Below are positions 7,720 to 13,246 of a stretch of 13,246 nt of DNA, one piece after another. Position 1 is the stretch's first letter, and each line of letters begins with the position of its first letter. The DNA comes from Methanolinea sp. SDB (GTDB lineage: Archaea; Halobacteriota; Methanomicrobia; Methanomicrobiales; Methanospirillaceae). The position numbers and the translations under genes were made by a program. The notes under the pieces are model-generated. The model did no database searches, was not told where the DNA came from, and was given only the letters and a program-made list of their open reading frames with translations. The stretch lies in contig LKUF01000417.1 of assembly GCA_001412335.1 (NCBI GenBank), positions 1-13,246 on the forward strand. The letters run 5' to 3'.

Positions 7720-8589
7720 ATGAACACGAGGATTATTCCCCTGGAAGAGTTGGAGTCGGTGCAGAGCCGGGACTGGGTCGACAACACTCGCCGGCCCTTT
7801 ATCTGCGGGGAGAAGGCATATGTCCCGGTCAGCGAAGGGCACCCCTTTGACTGCTCCCTTCCGCCAAGAAGGCCATACAGGGGACGGGGATACCAGATGA
7901 TCGGTCCGATCGCGGTGGTGCACGGGGAGAGGCCGGGCGGGGAAGAGGTGGCCGAACTGGTACGATGGCGCCGTCCCCGGGGAGTTCTCTGGCTGAAATC
8001 GGTCCATGGGGTGACAAGGACCCCGAATACCGAGCTCCTTGCAGGGTCATGCGGCGAGGTGATCCACAGGGAGAATGGAATATCCTTCCGGCTCGACCCG
8101 TCAAGGGTCATGTTCGCGCAGGGCAACCGTGAAGAGAAGACACGAATGCAGGGGATTATCTTGAAGGGTGAACGGGTGGCCGATATGTATGCAGGAATCG
8201 GGTATTTCTCCATACCTGCTGCACTGGCAGGTGCACGGGTCCATGCAATGGAGATCAATCCCGTGGCATATTCATACCTTGAACAGAATATCGCCGGAAA
8301 CGGTGTTGAATCGTGTGTTCTTGCAGAATGCGGAGACTGTCAAAGGCTGCTTTCAGGGACGTACGACCGGTTCATCATGGGGCATTTCGAGAGTCCCGCA
8401 ATGCTTTCGGTCGCACTGGAACATGCGATACCGGGATCCGTCCTGCATGTCCACTCCTCGGGAAAGAGTGCTCCTGATATCGCTGACCGGATCATCGATG
8501 CAGGATTCGGTTCATCGGTACGGTGCCGCAGGGTGAAGAAGACCGGGCCGGGCCAATGGCATCATGTCCAGGATGTGACACTATCGTGA
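7720..8589 (+). CDS. taw2: tRNA(Phe) wyosine aminocarboxypropyltransferase Taw2/TYW2
   Basis: A 289-residue Rossmann-fold enzyme of the Trm5/TYW2 family. Taw2 transfers the 3-amino-3-carboxypropyl group of S-adenosylmethionine to C7 of 4-demethylwyosine at position 37 of tRNA(Phe). The cofactor motif is ADMYAGIGYFS (154-164). At the position where the methyltransferase Trm5 has an N-x-P type motif, this protein has M220-G221-H222, close to the M-G-Y reported for TYW2/Taw2; this favours Taw2 over Trm5. The N-terminal region with R-R-P (24-26) and P-P-R-R-P (48-52) is shorter than in full-length Trm5. It follows nmd3 by one base and overlaps coaBC by four (GTGA). Wyosine-family modification keeps the reading frame stable, which fits the translation genes upstream. 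Confidence 0.85.
   Translation: MNTRIIPLEELESVQSRDWVDNTRRPFICGEKAYVPVSEGHPFDCSLPPRRPYRGRGYQMIGPIAVVHGERPGGEEVAELVRWRRPRGVLWLKSVHGVTRTPNTELLAGSCGEVIHRENGISFRLDPSRVMFAQGNREEKTRMQGIILKGERVADMYAGIGYFSIPAALAGARVHAMEINPVAYSYLEQNIAGNGVESCVLAECGDCQRLLSGTYDRFIMGHFESPAMLSVALEHAIPGSVLHVHSSGKSAPDIADRIIDAGFGSSVRCRRVKKTGPGQWHHVQDVTLS
8571..8578 (+). promoter_or_regulatory. Ribosome binding site deciding the coaBC start
   Basis: GGATGTGA, differing by one base from GGAGGTGA, lies 7 bases before the GTG at 8586. It supports this start over the in-frame GTG at 8523 and ATG at 8556, both of which lie inside taw2 and would add residues before the Rossmann opening of the flavoprotein domain. Confidence 0.6.
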
Positions 8590-9755
8590 CCGGGATACAG
8601 ACGCTTGCGGGAAAGAAGATCGTGCTCGCGGTGACGGGAAGCATCGCTTCCGTGGAGACCGTGCACCTGGCCCATGCTTTGAGAAGAAAGGGCGCAGAGG
8701 TGCAGGGAGTGATGAGTGCGGCCGCATGCGGCATCATCCATCCGGACGCTCTCACCTATGCAACGGGAAGACCGGCCATAACCTCGATATCGGGCATGGT
8801 CGAACACGTGGCCATGTGCGGGGAGGGAGGATGGGCTGATCTCCTCCTTATCGCACCATGCACGGCCAATACCCTCTGCAAGATGGCGGCGGGAATCGAT
8901 GACACGCCCGTGACGACCTTTGCGACAACGGCGATCGGGAGGGGAATGCCGGTCATTGTCTCCCCGGCGATGCACGACAGCATGTACCGGCATCCCGGTG
9001 TGACAGGGTGTATCCGTACTCTTCGCGAGTGGGGGATACAGGTTATCGGGCCCCGGATCGAGGAGGGGAAGGCCAAGATTGCGTCGACGGACAAGATCGT
9101 CCTTGCCTGCGAGCGGGAACTGCTCCAAAAACCACTTGCCGGCAGGCATGTCCTGATCACGAGCGGGCCCTGCCGCGAACCGCTCGATGATGTGAGGGTC
9201 CTTACCACGCGCTCGACAGGACAGATGGGCCAGGCGCTCGCACGTGGCGCCTTCAGGCTTGGGGCCGACGTGACGATGATCCACAACACGAATGTCCCGT
9301 GCGTGCGAAACGTCCCGGCAGAGACTGCAGGAGAGATGCGCGATGCCCTGCACCGGATCTGTGAATCGGAGAGAGTGGACCTCTATATCAGTGCAGCGGC
9401 CATATCGGATTTCGCTCCGGAACGGCGGCCGGGAAAGATTCCGAGCGGGCAGAAGGAGATTATCGGGCTGGTACCGCTCCCAAAGCTGATCTCTCTCGTG
9501 GCAGAAGAGTACAGGATACCCACGGTCGCCTTCAAACTCGGTGAAGACGCGGAGGAGAGGGCAAAGACAATGCTTGGAAGAGGGATCTTCCTCGTCGTCT
9601 CCAACGGCCCCGAATCGATGGGATCGACGGAGAGCAGGGTTGTAGTGCTTGGCGACGATATCCGGAGGGAGTACTCCGGATCAAAAGAAGACGTGGCAAT
9701 GGATATCTGCAGGCTTATTGCGCAGGAGTCTGCCCGCTGGAACAGGAAAGACTGA
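8586..9755 (+). CDS. coaBC: Bifunctional phosphopantothenoylcysteine synthetase/decarboxylase CoaBC
   Basis: A 389-residue two-domain enzyme of CoA synthesis. The N-terminal CoaC domain (about 9-180) is an FMN flavoprotein that decarboxylates 4'-phosphopantothenoyl-cysteine. It shows TGSIAS (17-22), the catalytic-type His74 in VEHVAM, WADLLLIAPCTANT, and PAMHDSMY (127-134), an archaeal form of the bacterial PAMNxxMW substrate clamp. The flap that carries a Cys in E. coli CoaBC reads GPRIEEGKAKIAS here, without a Cys. The C-terminal CoaB domain (from about 184) ligates cysteine to 4'-phosphopantothenate; it opens with LAGRHVLITSGP and has DDVRVLTTRSTGQMG and SAAAISDF (269-276). The start is a GTG overlapping the taw2 stop. 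The next two genes supply its substrate, so three neighbours form a pathway block. Confidence 0.94.
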   Translation: MTGIQTLAGKKIVLAVTGSIASVETVHLAHALRRKGAEVQGVMSAAACGIIHPDALTYATGRPAITSISGMVEHVAMCGEGGWADLLLIAPCTANTLCKMAAGIDDTPVTTFATTAIGRGMPVIVSPAMHDSMYRHPGVTGCIRTLREWGIQVIGPRIEEGKAKIASTDKIVLACERELLQKPLAGRHVLITSGPCREPLDDVRVLTTRSTGQMGQALARGAFRLGADVTMIHNTNVPCVRNVPAETAGEMRDALHRICESERVDLYISAAAISDFAPERRPGKIPSGQKEIIGLVPLPKLISLVAEEYRIPTVAFKLGEDAEERAKTMLGRGIFLVVSNGPESMGSTESRVVVLGDDIRREYSGSKEDVAMDICRLIAQESARWNRKD

Positions 9756-9797
9756 ATCGTGGGTGATGCAGATGCAAAAAGTCAGATTCCTGTTGAC

Positions 9798-9806
9798 GGA
9801 GGGGAT
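9798..9806 (+). promoter_or_regulatory. Ribosome binding site of pantoate kinase
   Basis: GGAGGGGAT, close to the GGAGGTGAT consensus, ends 9 bases before the ATG at 9816. It favours that ATG over the in-frame GTG at 9759, which has no comparable site and would add 19 unconserved residues. Confidence 0.55.
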
Positions 9807-9815
9807 TGGGGTTTT

Positions 9816-10676
9816 ATGATAAGGTCGGTCACATCGTTCTGCCCCGGCCACATATCCGGGTACTTCAGGCCCGTCTTCGGACCCGATGCCCGCAACACGG
9901 GCAGCATGGGTGCGGGGATCGTCATCGATGAGGGCGTCAGGGTGACCGCCGAACGGGCCGATATGACGAGAGTGACGGTGGATCGGGTGGATCTTTTTGA
10001 CCGGGTGATTGAGAGATCTTGCGGGGCTCTCCCGGTTGAGGATCTCCTCAGCCGCATGGGAGCAGAGGCGGAGATCAGGACCGTGTGCCGTCTTCCGATC
10101 GGGGCGGGTTTCGGCCTTTCTGCGGCTGCCCTTACAGCGACGGCCGTTGCTGTGAACCGGCTGTACGACCTGGCTTTTTCCCTGGAGGAATGTATAGAAC
10201 ATGCCCATGAATCCGAGATCCGTCACCACACCGGGCTTGGTGATGTTGCCGCCTCCCAGGGAGGCGGGAGGGATTGCCGGAAGGGAGCAGGGATAGATGC
10301 AGAGATCGAGAGATGCTTCGATCTCTGTGATCCAATCTTTGCCGTAACCTTCAGCTCGCTTCCATCCCCCTCAATCCTCGGCTCAAAAACTGCACTGGAC
10401 CGGATTGTCCGGGCGTTTCCAGGGCGCTGCCCAAAAACCCCTGAAGAATTCTTCCGGTTTTCACGCGATTTTTCCGAGAAGAGCGGCCTCGTCACGCCCG
10501 AAGTAAGGATTGGTCTCGAAAAGTGTGACAGGGAGGGGATCCTGGCAAGCATGACCATGCTCGGAAACGGTATCTTTGCATACGGAGAGGCTGCCCGGGA
10601 GATCCTCGGAGAGCTTGGTGACACCTTCGAACTCCATATCGCCTCTTCGGGTGTGCGGATACTGGAGGAATCATGA
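9816..10676 (+). CDS. Pantoate kinase (archaeal GHMP kinase)
   Basis: A 286-residue GHMP-family kinase. Archaeal pantoate kinase phosphorylates pantoate to 4-phosphopantoate, replacing the bacterial order in which pantothenate is made first and then phosphorylated. The start matches the family: M-I-R-S-V-T-S-F-C-P-G-H-I-S-G, and the phosphate-binding loop is PIGAGFGLSAAA (94-105), the GHMP form of P-x-G-x-G-x-S-S-A. A further motif HHTGLGDVAAS and the C-terminal G-N-G-I-F-A-Y-G are in place. Assignment as pantoate kinase rather than another GHMP kinase rests on the next gene, phosphopantothenate synthetase, which uses its product and overlaps it by four bases. It follows coaBC after 60 bases, the largest gap in the run. 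Length is normal for the family. Confidence 0.9.
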   Translation: MIRSVTSFCPGHISGYFRPVFGPDARNTGSMGAGIVIDEGVRVTAERADMTRVTVDRVDLFDRVIERSCGALPVEDLLSRMGAEAEIRTVCRLPIGAGFGLSAAALTATAVAVNRLYDLAFSLEECIEHAHESEIRHHTGLGDVAASQGGGRDCRKGAGIDAEIERCFDLCDPIFAVTFSSLPSPSILGSKTALDRIVRAFPGRCPKTPEEFFRFSRDFSEKSGLVTPEVRIGLEKCDREGILASMTMLGNGIFAYGEAAREILGELGDTFELHIASSGVRILEES

Positions 10677-11407
10677 TAATTCCGCCTGATCATCCCCGTT
10701 ACCGATCACTTGTCGCCAGGGAATCCCTCGCTTCCTATTGCCGGGAGGGCATCGTCTCCCTGGAAGGTCTGGCGGCGCACGGACGAGGTGAGGCTTTTGA
10801 CTACCTTCTCGGGGAACGGACGACGGAGAGCGCGCTGCTGGCAGAAAGGACGGCTGCGGCGTTTCTCCTGTGTGCACGGGATCCGGTCATCTCGGTAAAC
10901 GGCAATACCGCGGCCCTTGCTGCCGGGGAAATTCGCGATCTCCAGGAGGCGACAGGTGCAAAGGTCGAGGTGAACCTGTTTCACCGCACAGAAGAGCGTA
11001 TCGAGAAAATCCGGCGTTTGCTGGAAGAAAACGGCGTGCGTGTTCTGGAAGGCGACGCACAACGCCTGCTTGCACTGTCACATGACCGTGCCTACTGCCA
11101 GGTTGAAGGCATCTTCTCGGCCGATGTGATACTTGTGCCGCTTGAAGACGGTGACCGGTGCCAGGTGCTTGCCGGCATGGGAAAGACGGTCATCACGATC
11201 GACTTAAATCCCCTCTCACGGACGGCACGGGTGGCAACTCTCACGATCGTCGACGAACTAACCCGGGCTCTTCCGAATATCACGAGGTTTTCCAATACCA
11301 TAAGGCAGGAAGAATCCCTGGAATTAATAACGGTGCATGACAATGCTGTACTCCTGAGGGAGGCACTTGAAGAGATGAAACGGAGGCTTGGAGATGCTCT
11401 GGATTGA
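10673..11407 (+). CDS. 4-phosphopantoate--beta-alanine ligase (phosphopantothenate synthetase)
   Basis: A 244-residue member of the archaea-specific family once called DUF137. It joins 4-phosphopantoate and beta-alanine with ATP to give 4'-phosphopantothenate, the substrate of the CoaB domain encoded just upstream. Conserved features: the opening S/D-H-P-R-Y-x-S-L, G-L-A-A-H-G-R-G-E-A-F-D-Y-L-L-G-E (32-48), V-N-G-N-T-A-A-L (75-82), and E-G-D-A then the C-terminal I-T-x-D-L-N-P-L-S-R-T. The ATG overlaps the pantoate kinase stop (ATGA) and is preceded by GGAGGA at 10664. The 3' end overlaps the second clamp-loader gene by 14 bases. With the neighbouring kinase and CoaBC, it completes the route from pantoate to 4'-phosphopantetheine. 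Confidence 0.94.
   Translation: MIIPPDHPRYRSLVARESLASYCREGIVSLEGLAAHGRGEAFDYLLGERTTESALLAERTAAAFLLCARDPVISVNGNTAALAAGEIRDLQEATGAKVEVNLFHRTEERIEKIRRLLEENGVRVLEGDAQRLLALSHDRAYCQVEGIFSADVILVPLEDGDRCQVLAGMGKTVITIDLNPLSRTARVATLTIVDELTRALPNITRFSNTIRQEESLELITVHDNAVLLREALEEMKRRLGDALD
11382..11386 (+). promoter_or_regulatory. Ribosome binding site deciding the start of the second RFC small subunit
   Basis: GGAGG lies inside the end of the phosphopantothenate synthetase gene, 7 bases before the ATG at 11394. A TTG at 11388 in the same frame is too close to the site, so the ATG, giving M-L-W-I-E-K-Y-R-P, is preferred. Confidence 0.6.
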
Positions 11408-12392
11408 AAAATACAGGCCGACCGGGTTTTCAGAGATACTCGGGCAGCCGAGGGTCGTCTCCCACCTAACTTCGTTTGCAGAGGCCGGCACCTTTCCCCA
11501 CCTCCTCCTGACCGGCCCCCATGGTACGGGAAAGACCGTGAGCATGGAATCTCTTGCTTCTACCCTGTTTGGCGATTTCCCCGGACCAAACGTTACCGTC
11601 ATCCAGGTCTCGGACCTCTTCTCGCTCGGAAAGAAATACCTCGAAGAAGAAGAGCGCTATGCACATATTTACCAGAAAGACCAGAGTCTCCTCGTCAATT
11701 TCAAGAATATCGCCAGGTGGTATGCATCCATACGGCCTCTCGATGCCGAATTTCGGATGATGGTCTTTGAAGGGGCCTCCAGCCTTACCAGGGAGGCCCA
11801 GTCGGCCTTGAGGCGGATCATGGAGCGCTACAGCAGGACATGCAGGTTTGTACTGATAACCACCCATACATCAGGGATAATCCCCGCGATCAGTTCCCGT
11901 TGCCTCCCATTCTTTTTTGCACCGCTCGATTCCGATGTCATCACAAAACATCTCTATCACGTGCTGGAGATGGAGGGGTTTTGTGCCGGCGACATCTCCG
12001 GCGATGACCTGGATCTCATCGTCCAGGCTTCGGAGGGCGACATGAGAAAGGCGATGGTCCTCCTGCAGACCAGGGTGGAGTCGGGAACATCGTTTGACCT
12101 GCTCAGGTGTTCGCAGACCGAGGCAGGACAGGTGGCACATGCGGCTTTCTGCGCGATGGTCCGTGGAGAGATGGAGTCGGCAATACAGCGTGTAGAGAAG
12201 CTGATGATCGAGTATGGCCTCTCATCGGAGGAGGTTGTCCGGCATATCAGGGCTGCGGCGAGAATTGAGTACAACGATCCGAGAATCGCCGATGCCCTGG
12301 GTGATACGGACTATATTCTCGGCCACTGCAATAATGAATATGTCCAGCTGAACGCACTTGTATCCAGGATATTTAACGAGGTCTTTTCATGA
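11394..12392 (+). CDS. rfcS2: Second replication factor C small subunit (RfcS2-type, degenerate Walker B)
   Basis: A 332-residue AAA+ clamp-loader subunit, clearly a paralogue of the protein at 2040-3008. Retained: W-I-E-K-Y-R-P (3-9), Walker A GPHGTGKT (41-48), A-L-R-R-I-M-E-R-Y-S-R-T-C-R-F (138-152), the SRC arginine-finger motif (168-170) and GDMRKA. Lost: the Walker B DEAD of the first subunit is EGAS here (126-129), and the sensor 1 Asn aligns near Thr157. An insert of roughly 18 residues containing GKKYLEEEERYAHIY (79-93) stands where the first subunit has N-A-S-D-E-R-G. These traits match the second small subunit known from Methanosarcina and haloarchaea, whose RFC is built from two different small subunits and one large subunit. 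It probably binds ATP but hydrolyses it poorly, while donating its arginine finger to a neighbour (inference). It overlaps the genes on both sides. Confidence 0.9.
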   Translation: MLWIEKYRPTGFSEILGQPRVVSHLTSFAEAGTFPHLLLTGPHGTGKTVSMESLASTLFGDFPGPNVTVIQVSDLFSLGKKYLEEEERYAHIYQKDQSLLVNFKNIARWYASIRPLDAEFRMMVFEGASSLTREAQSALRRIMERYSRTCRFVLITTHTSGIIPAISSRCLPFFFAPLDSDVITKHLYHVLEMEGFCAGDISGDDLDLIVQASEGDMRKAMVLLQTRVESGTSFDLLRCSQTEAGQVAHAAFCAMVRGEMESAIQRVEKLMIEYGLSSEEVVRHIRAAARIEYNDPRIADALGDTDYILGHCNNEYVQLNALVSRIFNEVFS

Positions 12393-13114
12393 ATGCTGCA
12401 CACAGTAAAGTCCGCCAGCATTATGACGAGGTGGCTGATATCTATGATTCCCGGTACGACCGGAACCGGGGCAGACTCTACTACAACCGTCTGAGTGAAA
12501 ATGTCCTCGAACTGCTCCCGAAGGGAAAACACCTCCTCGACCTTGGGTGCGGAACAGGTCTCTTCATCCAGCACTACGGGAAATACGGAGGAGCTGCAAC
12601 AGGCCTGGACTTGAGCCCCGGCATGATCCATAAAGCCAGGTCACGGTGCAGGATGGGCCAGTTTGCAGTCGGGAATGCCGAGATACTACCATTCCGGGAC
12701 GAATCGTTCGATGCACTTTCAAGCCTGCTTGCCTTCAGTTATCTGAAAGAACCCGAATCAATGATAAAGGAAGCCTACCGTGTCCTCAAACCGGGAGGTA
12801 TCATCGCCGTCGTGACTCTCGGGAAAAACCTCCTGACTTCCGGTCTTCCAGCACTCTACGCAATGGGCGAGGCGATGAACATTCGCCATGTGGGCATGGG
12901 TGATTTCGGGGAGAGATACTATTCAGAATCCGAGATGAACGACCTGTTTCTGGAGGCCGGTTTTACGGACATTCTCGTCCGCAGGTGCTCGTTTGCCCAT
13001 ATCAACCTGATCGACCCACTCTATGGGATCGCACGAAAGATCGAGCCCTTCGTGGAGGAGCGACTCCCTTACCTCGCATACAACCTCCTCGCAAGTGCAC
13101 GAAAACCCGGATGA
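12389..13114 (+). CDS. Class I SAM-dependent methyltransferase, substrate unknown
   Basis: A 241-residue methyltransferase of the UbiE-like or methyltransferase-11 type. Motif I is HLLDLGCGTG (48-57), followed by G-L-D-L-S-P-G-M (the acidic residue contacting SAM ribose), G-N-A-E-I-L-P-F and the family motif E-A-Y-R-V-L-K-P-G-G. The N terminus (H-Y-D-E-V-A-D-I-Y-D) is typical of this family. No membrane segment or signal peptide is present. The ATG overlaps the clamp-loader stop (ATGA), so it is the last gene of the run and likely cotranslated. The sequence does not reveal whether it acts on a small molecule, lipid, quinone-like compound or macromolecule, and the replication neighbour alone is weak evidence. 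Confidence 0.85.
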   Translation: MNAAHSKVRQHYDEVADIYDSRYDRNRGRLYYNRLSENVLELLPKGKHLLDLGCGTGLFIQHYGKYGGAATGLDLSPGMIHKARSRCRMGQFAVGNAEILPFRDESFDALSSLLAFSYLKEPESMIKEAYRVLKPGGIIAVVTLGKNLLTSGLPALYAMGEAMNIRHVGMGDFGERYYSESEMNDLFLEAGFTDILVRRCSFAHINLIDPLYGIARKIEPFVEERLPYLAYNLLASARKPG

Positions 13115-13149
13115 AGACAAAATCACCCGATTCTCACCGGGAAAGACGC

Positions 13150-13156
13150 AAAAAAA
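13150..13156 (-). terminator. Possible T-run terminator for an opposing gene beyond the right edge
   Basis: Seven A on the + strand, read as seven T on the - strand, after a GC-rich stretch. If a convergent gene ends just inside or beyond the right edge, this could end its transcript. No such gene is visible in the window, so the call is weak. Confidence 0.22.
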
Positions 13157-13191
13157 GCCTCCTCGCTGTTTTGTGTAGGGAGACTGAATCG

Positions 13192-13213
13192 AATTGGTAT
13201 CTGCATACCAATT
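13192..13213. repeat. Perfect 9-bp inverted repeat with a 4-base spacer
   Basis: AATTGGTAT, spacer CTGC, ATACCAATT. It lies in the gene-free tail 78 bases after the methyltransferase stop. Either a dimeric regulator could bind it as DNA, or the RNA could fold into a 9-bp stem with a tetraloop. It is not followed by a T-run on the + strand. The 132-base tail otherwise shows a run of seven A and no gene that I can support. Confidence 0.75.
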
Positions 13214-13246
13214 GTAGTCACTCACAACCGCCGCCGGGGCGTCCTC

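Noticed and set aside
7491..8258. 255-residue open frame on the - strand across nmd3 and taw2
   Set aside because: Antisense of two conserved genes; no motif and no start signal.
9759..9815. Upstream GTG start for pantoate kinase
   Set aside because: The 19 added residues do not fit the family N terminus, while the ATG at 9816 has a good ribosome binding site and the expected M-I-R-S opening.
11394..12392. Reading the second clamp-loader gene as a decaying pseudogene because of its lost Walker B motif
   Set aside because: The frame is intact over 332 codons, it retains Walker A, SRC and GDMRKA, has a good ribosome binding site, and fits the known second small-subunit type.
12923..13246. - strand frame open from the right edge into the methyltransferase gene
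   Set aside because: It would overlap the conserved C-terminal part of the methyltransferase by about 190 bases and its translation resembles no known protein. A shorter frame that stops at 13218 could be the tail of an opposing gene, but only 8 codons are visible.

Overview
The window is a gene-dense, GC-rich stretch of a euryarchaeal methanogen genome. It is most likely from the Methanomicrobiales (a Methanoculleus/Methanofollis-like organism), although the sequence alone does not fix the genus. The evidence is an archaeal MCM helicase, two different clamp-loader small subunits, an archaeal dihydroneopterin aldolase of methanopterin synthesis, archaeal NMD3 and Taw2, the archaea-only pantoate kinase and phosphopantothenate synthetase, and a PKD/PEGA surface protein. 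All genes are on the + strand. No tRNA, rRNA, CRISPR array, insertion sequence or other mobile element was seen, and there is no gene-free stretch longer than about 150 bases.

Layout. (1) 1-1893: the 3' part of a large cell-surface protein with Thr/Pro linkers, a PKD domain, a PEGA domain, three tandem repeats of about 75 residues, a poly-glycine hinge and a C-terminal membrane anchor. A T-rich run follows it. (2) 2040-5133: DNA replication pair, clamp-loader small subunit rfcS and the MCM helicase, 10 bases apart. (3) 5175-6327: archaeal dihydroneopterin aldolase (mptD) overlapping a TIM-barrel metal-dependent hydrolase. (4) 6388-13114: eight genes in one direction. Most junctions overlap by 4 to 14 bases or are 1 base apart; the largest gap is 60 bases. 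The order is DUF424, NMD3, Taw2 (ribosome and tRNA), then coaBC, pantoate kinase and phosphopantothenate synthetase (CoA synthesis), then a second, divergent clamp-loader small subunit and a class I methyltransferase. (5) 13115-13246: a gene-free tail with a perfect 9-bp inverted repeat.

How the genes work together. RfcS, RfcS2 and MCM belong to the replication fork, and the RFC large subunit is not in the window. Pantoate kinase, phosphopantothenate synthetase and CoaBC together convert pantoate to 4'-phosphopantetheine, a complete block of the archaeal CoA pathway. DUF424, NMD3 and Taw2 point to ribosome biogenesis and wyosine tRNA modification.

The observations most worth following are: the hydrolase overlapping mptD, which carries a phosphotriesterase-like set of metal ligands with Lys in the bridging position and is a candidate for an unassigned dephosphorylation step of methanopterin synthesis; the second clamp-loader subunit with a lost Walker B motif; and the palindrome at the right end. 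I did not find a convincing wholly new multi-gene system. Most of the window is recognisable archaeal housekeeping.
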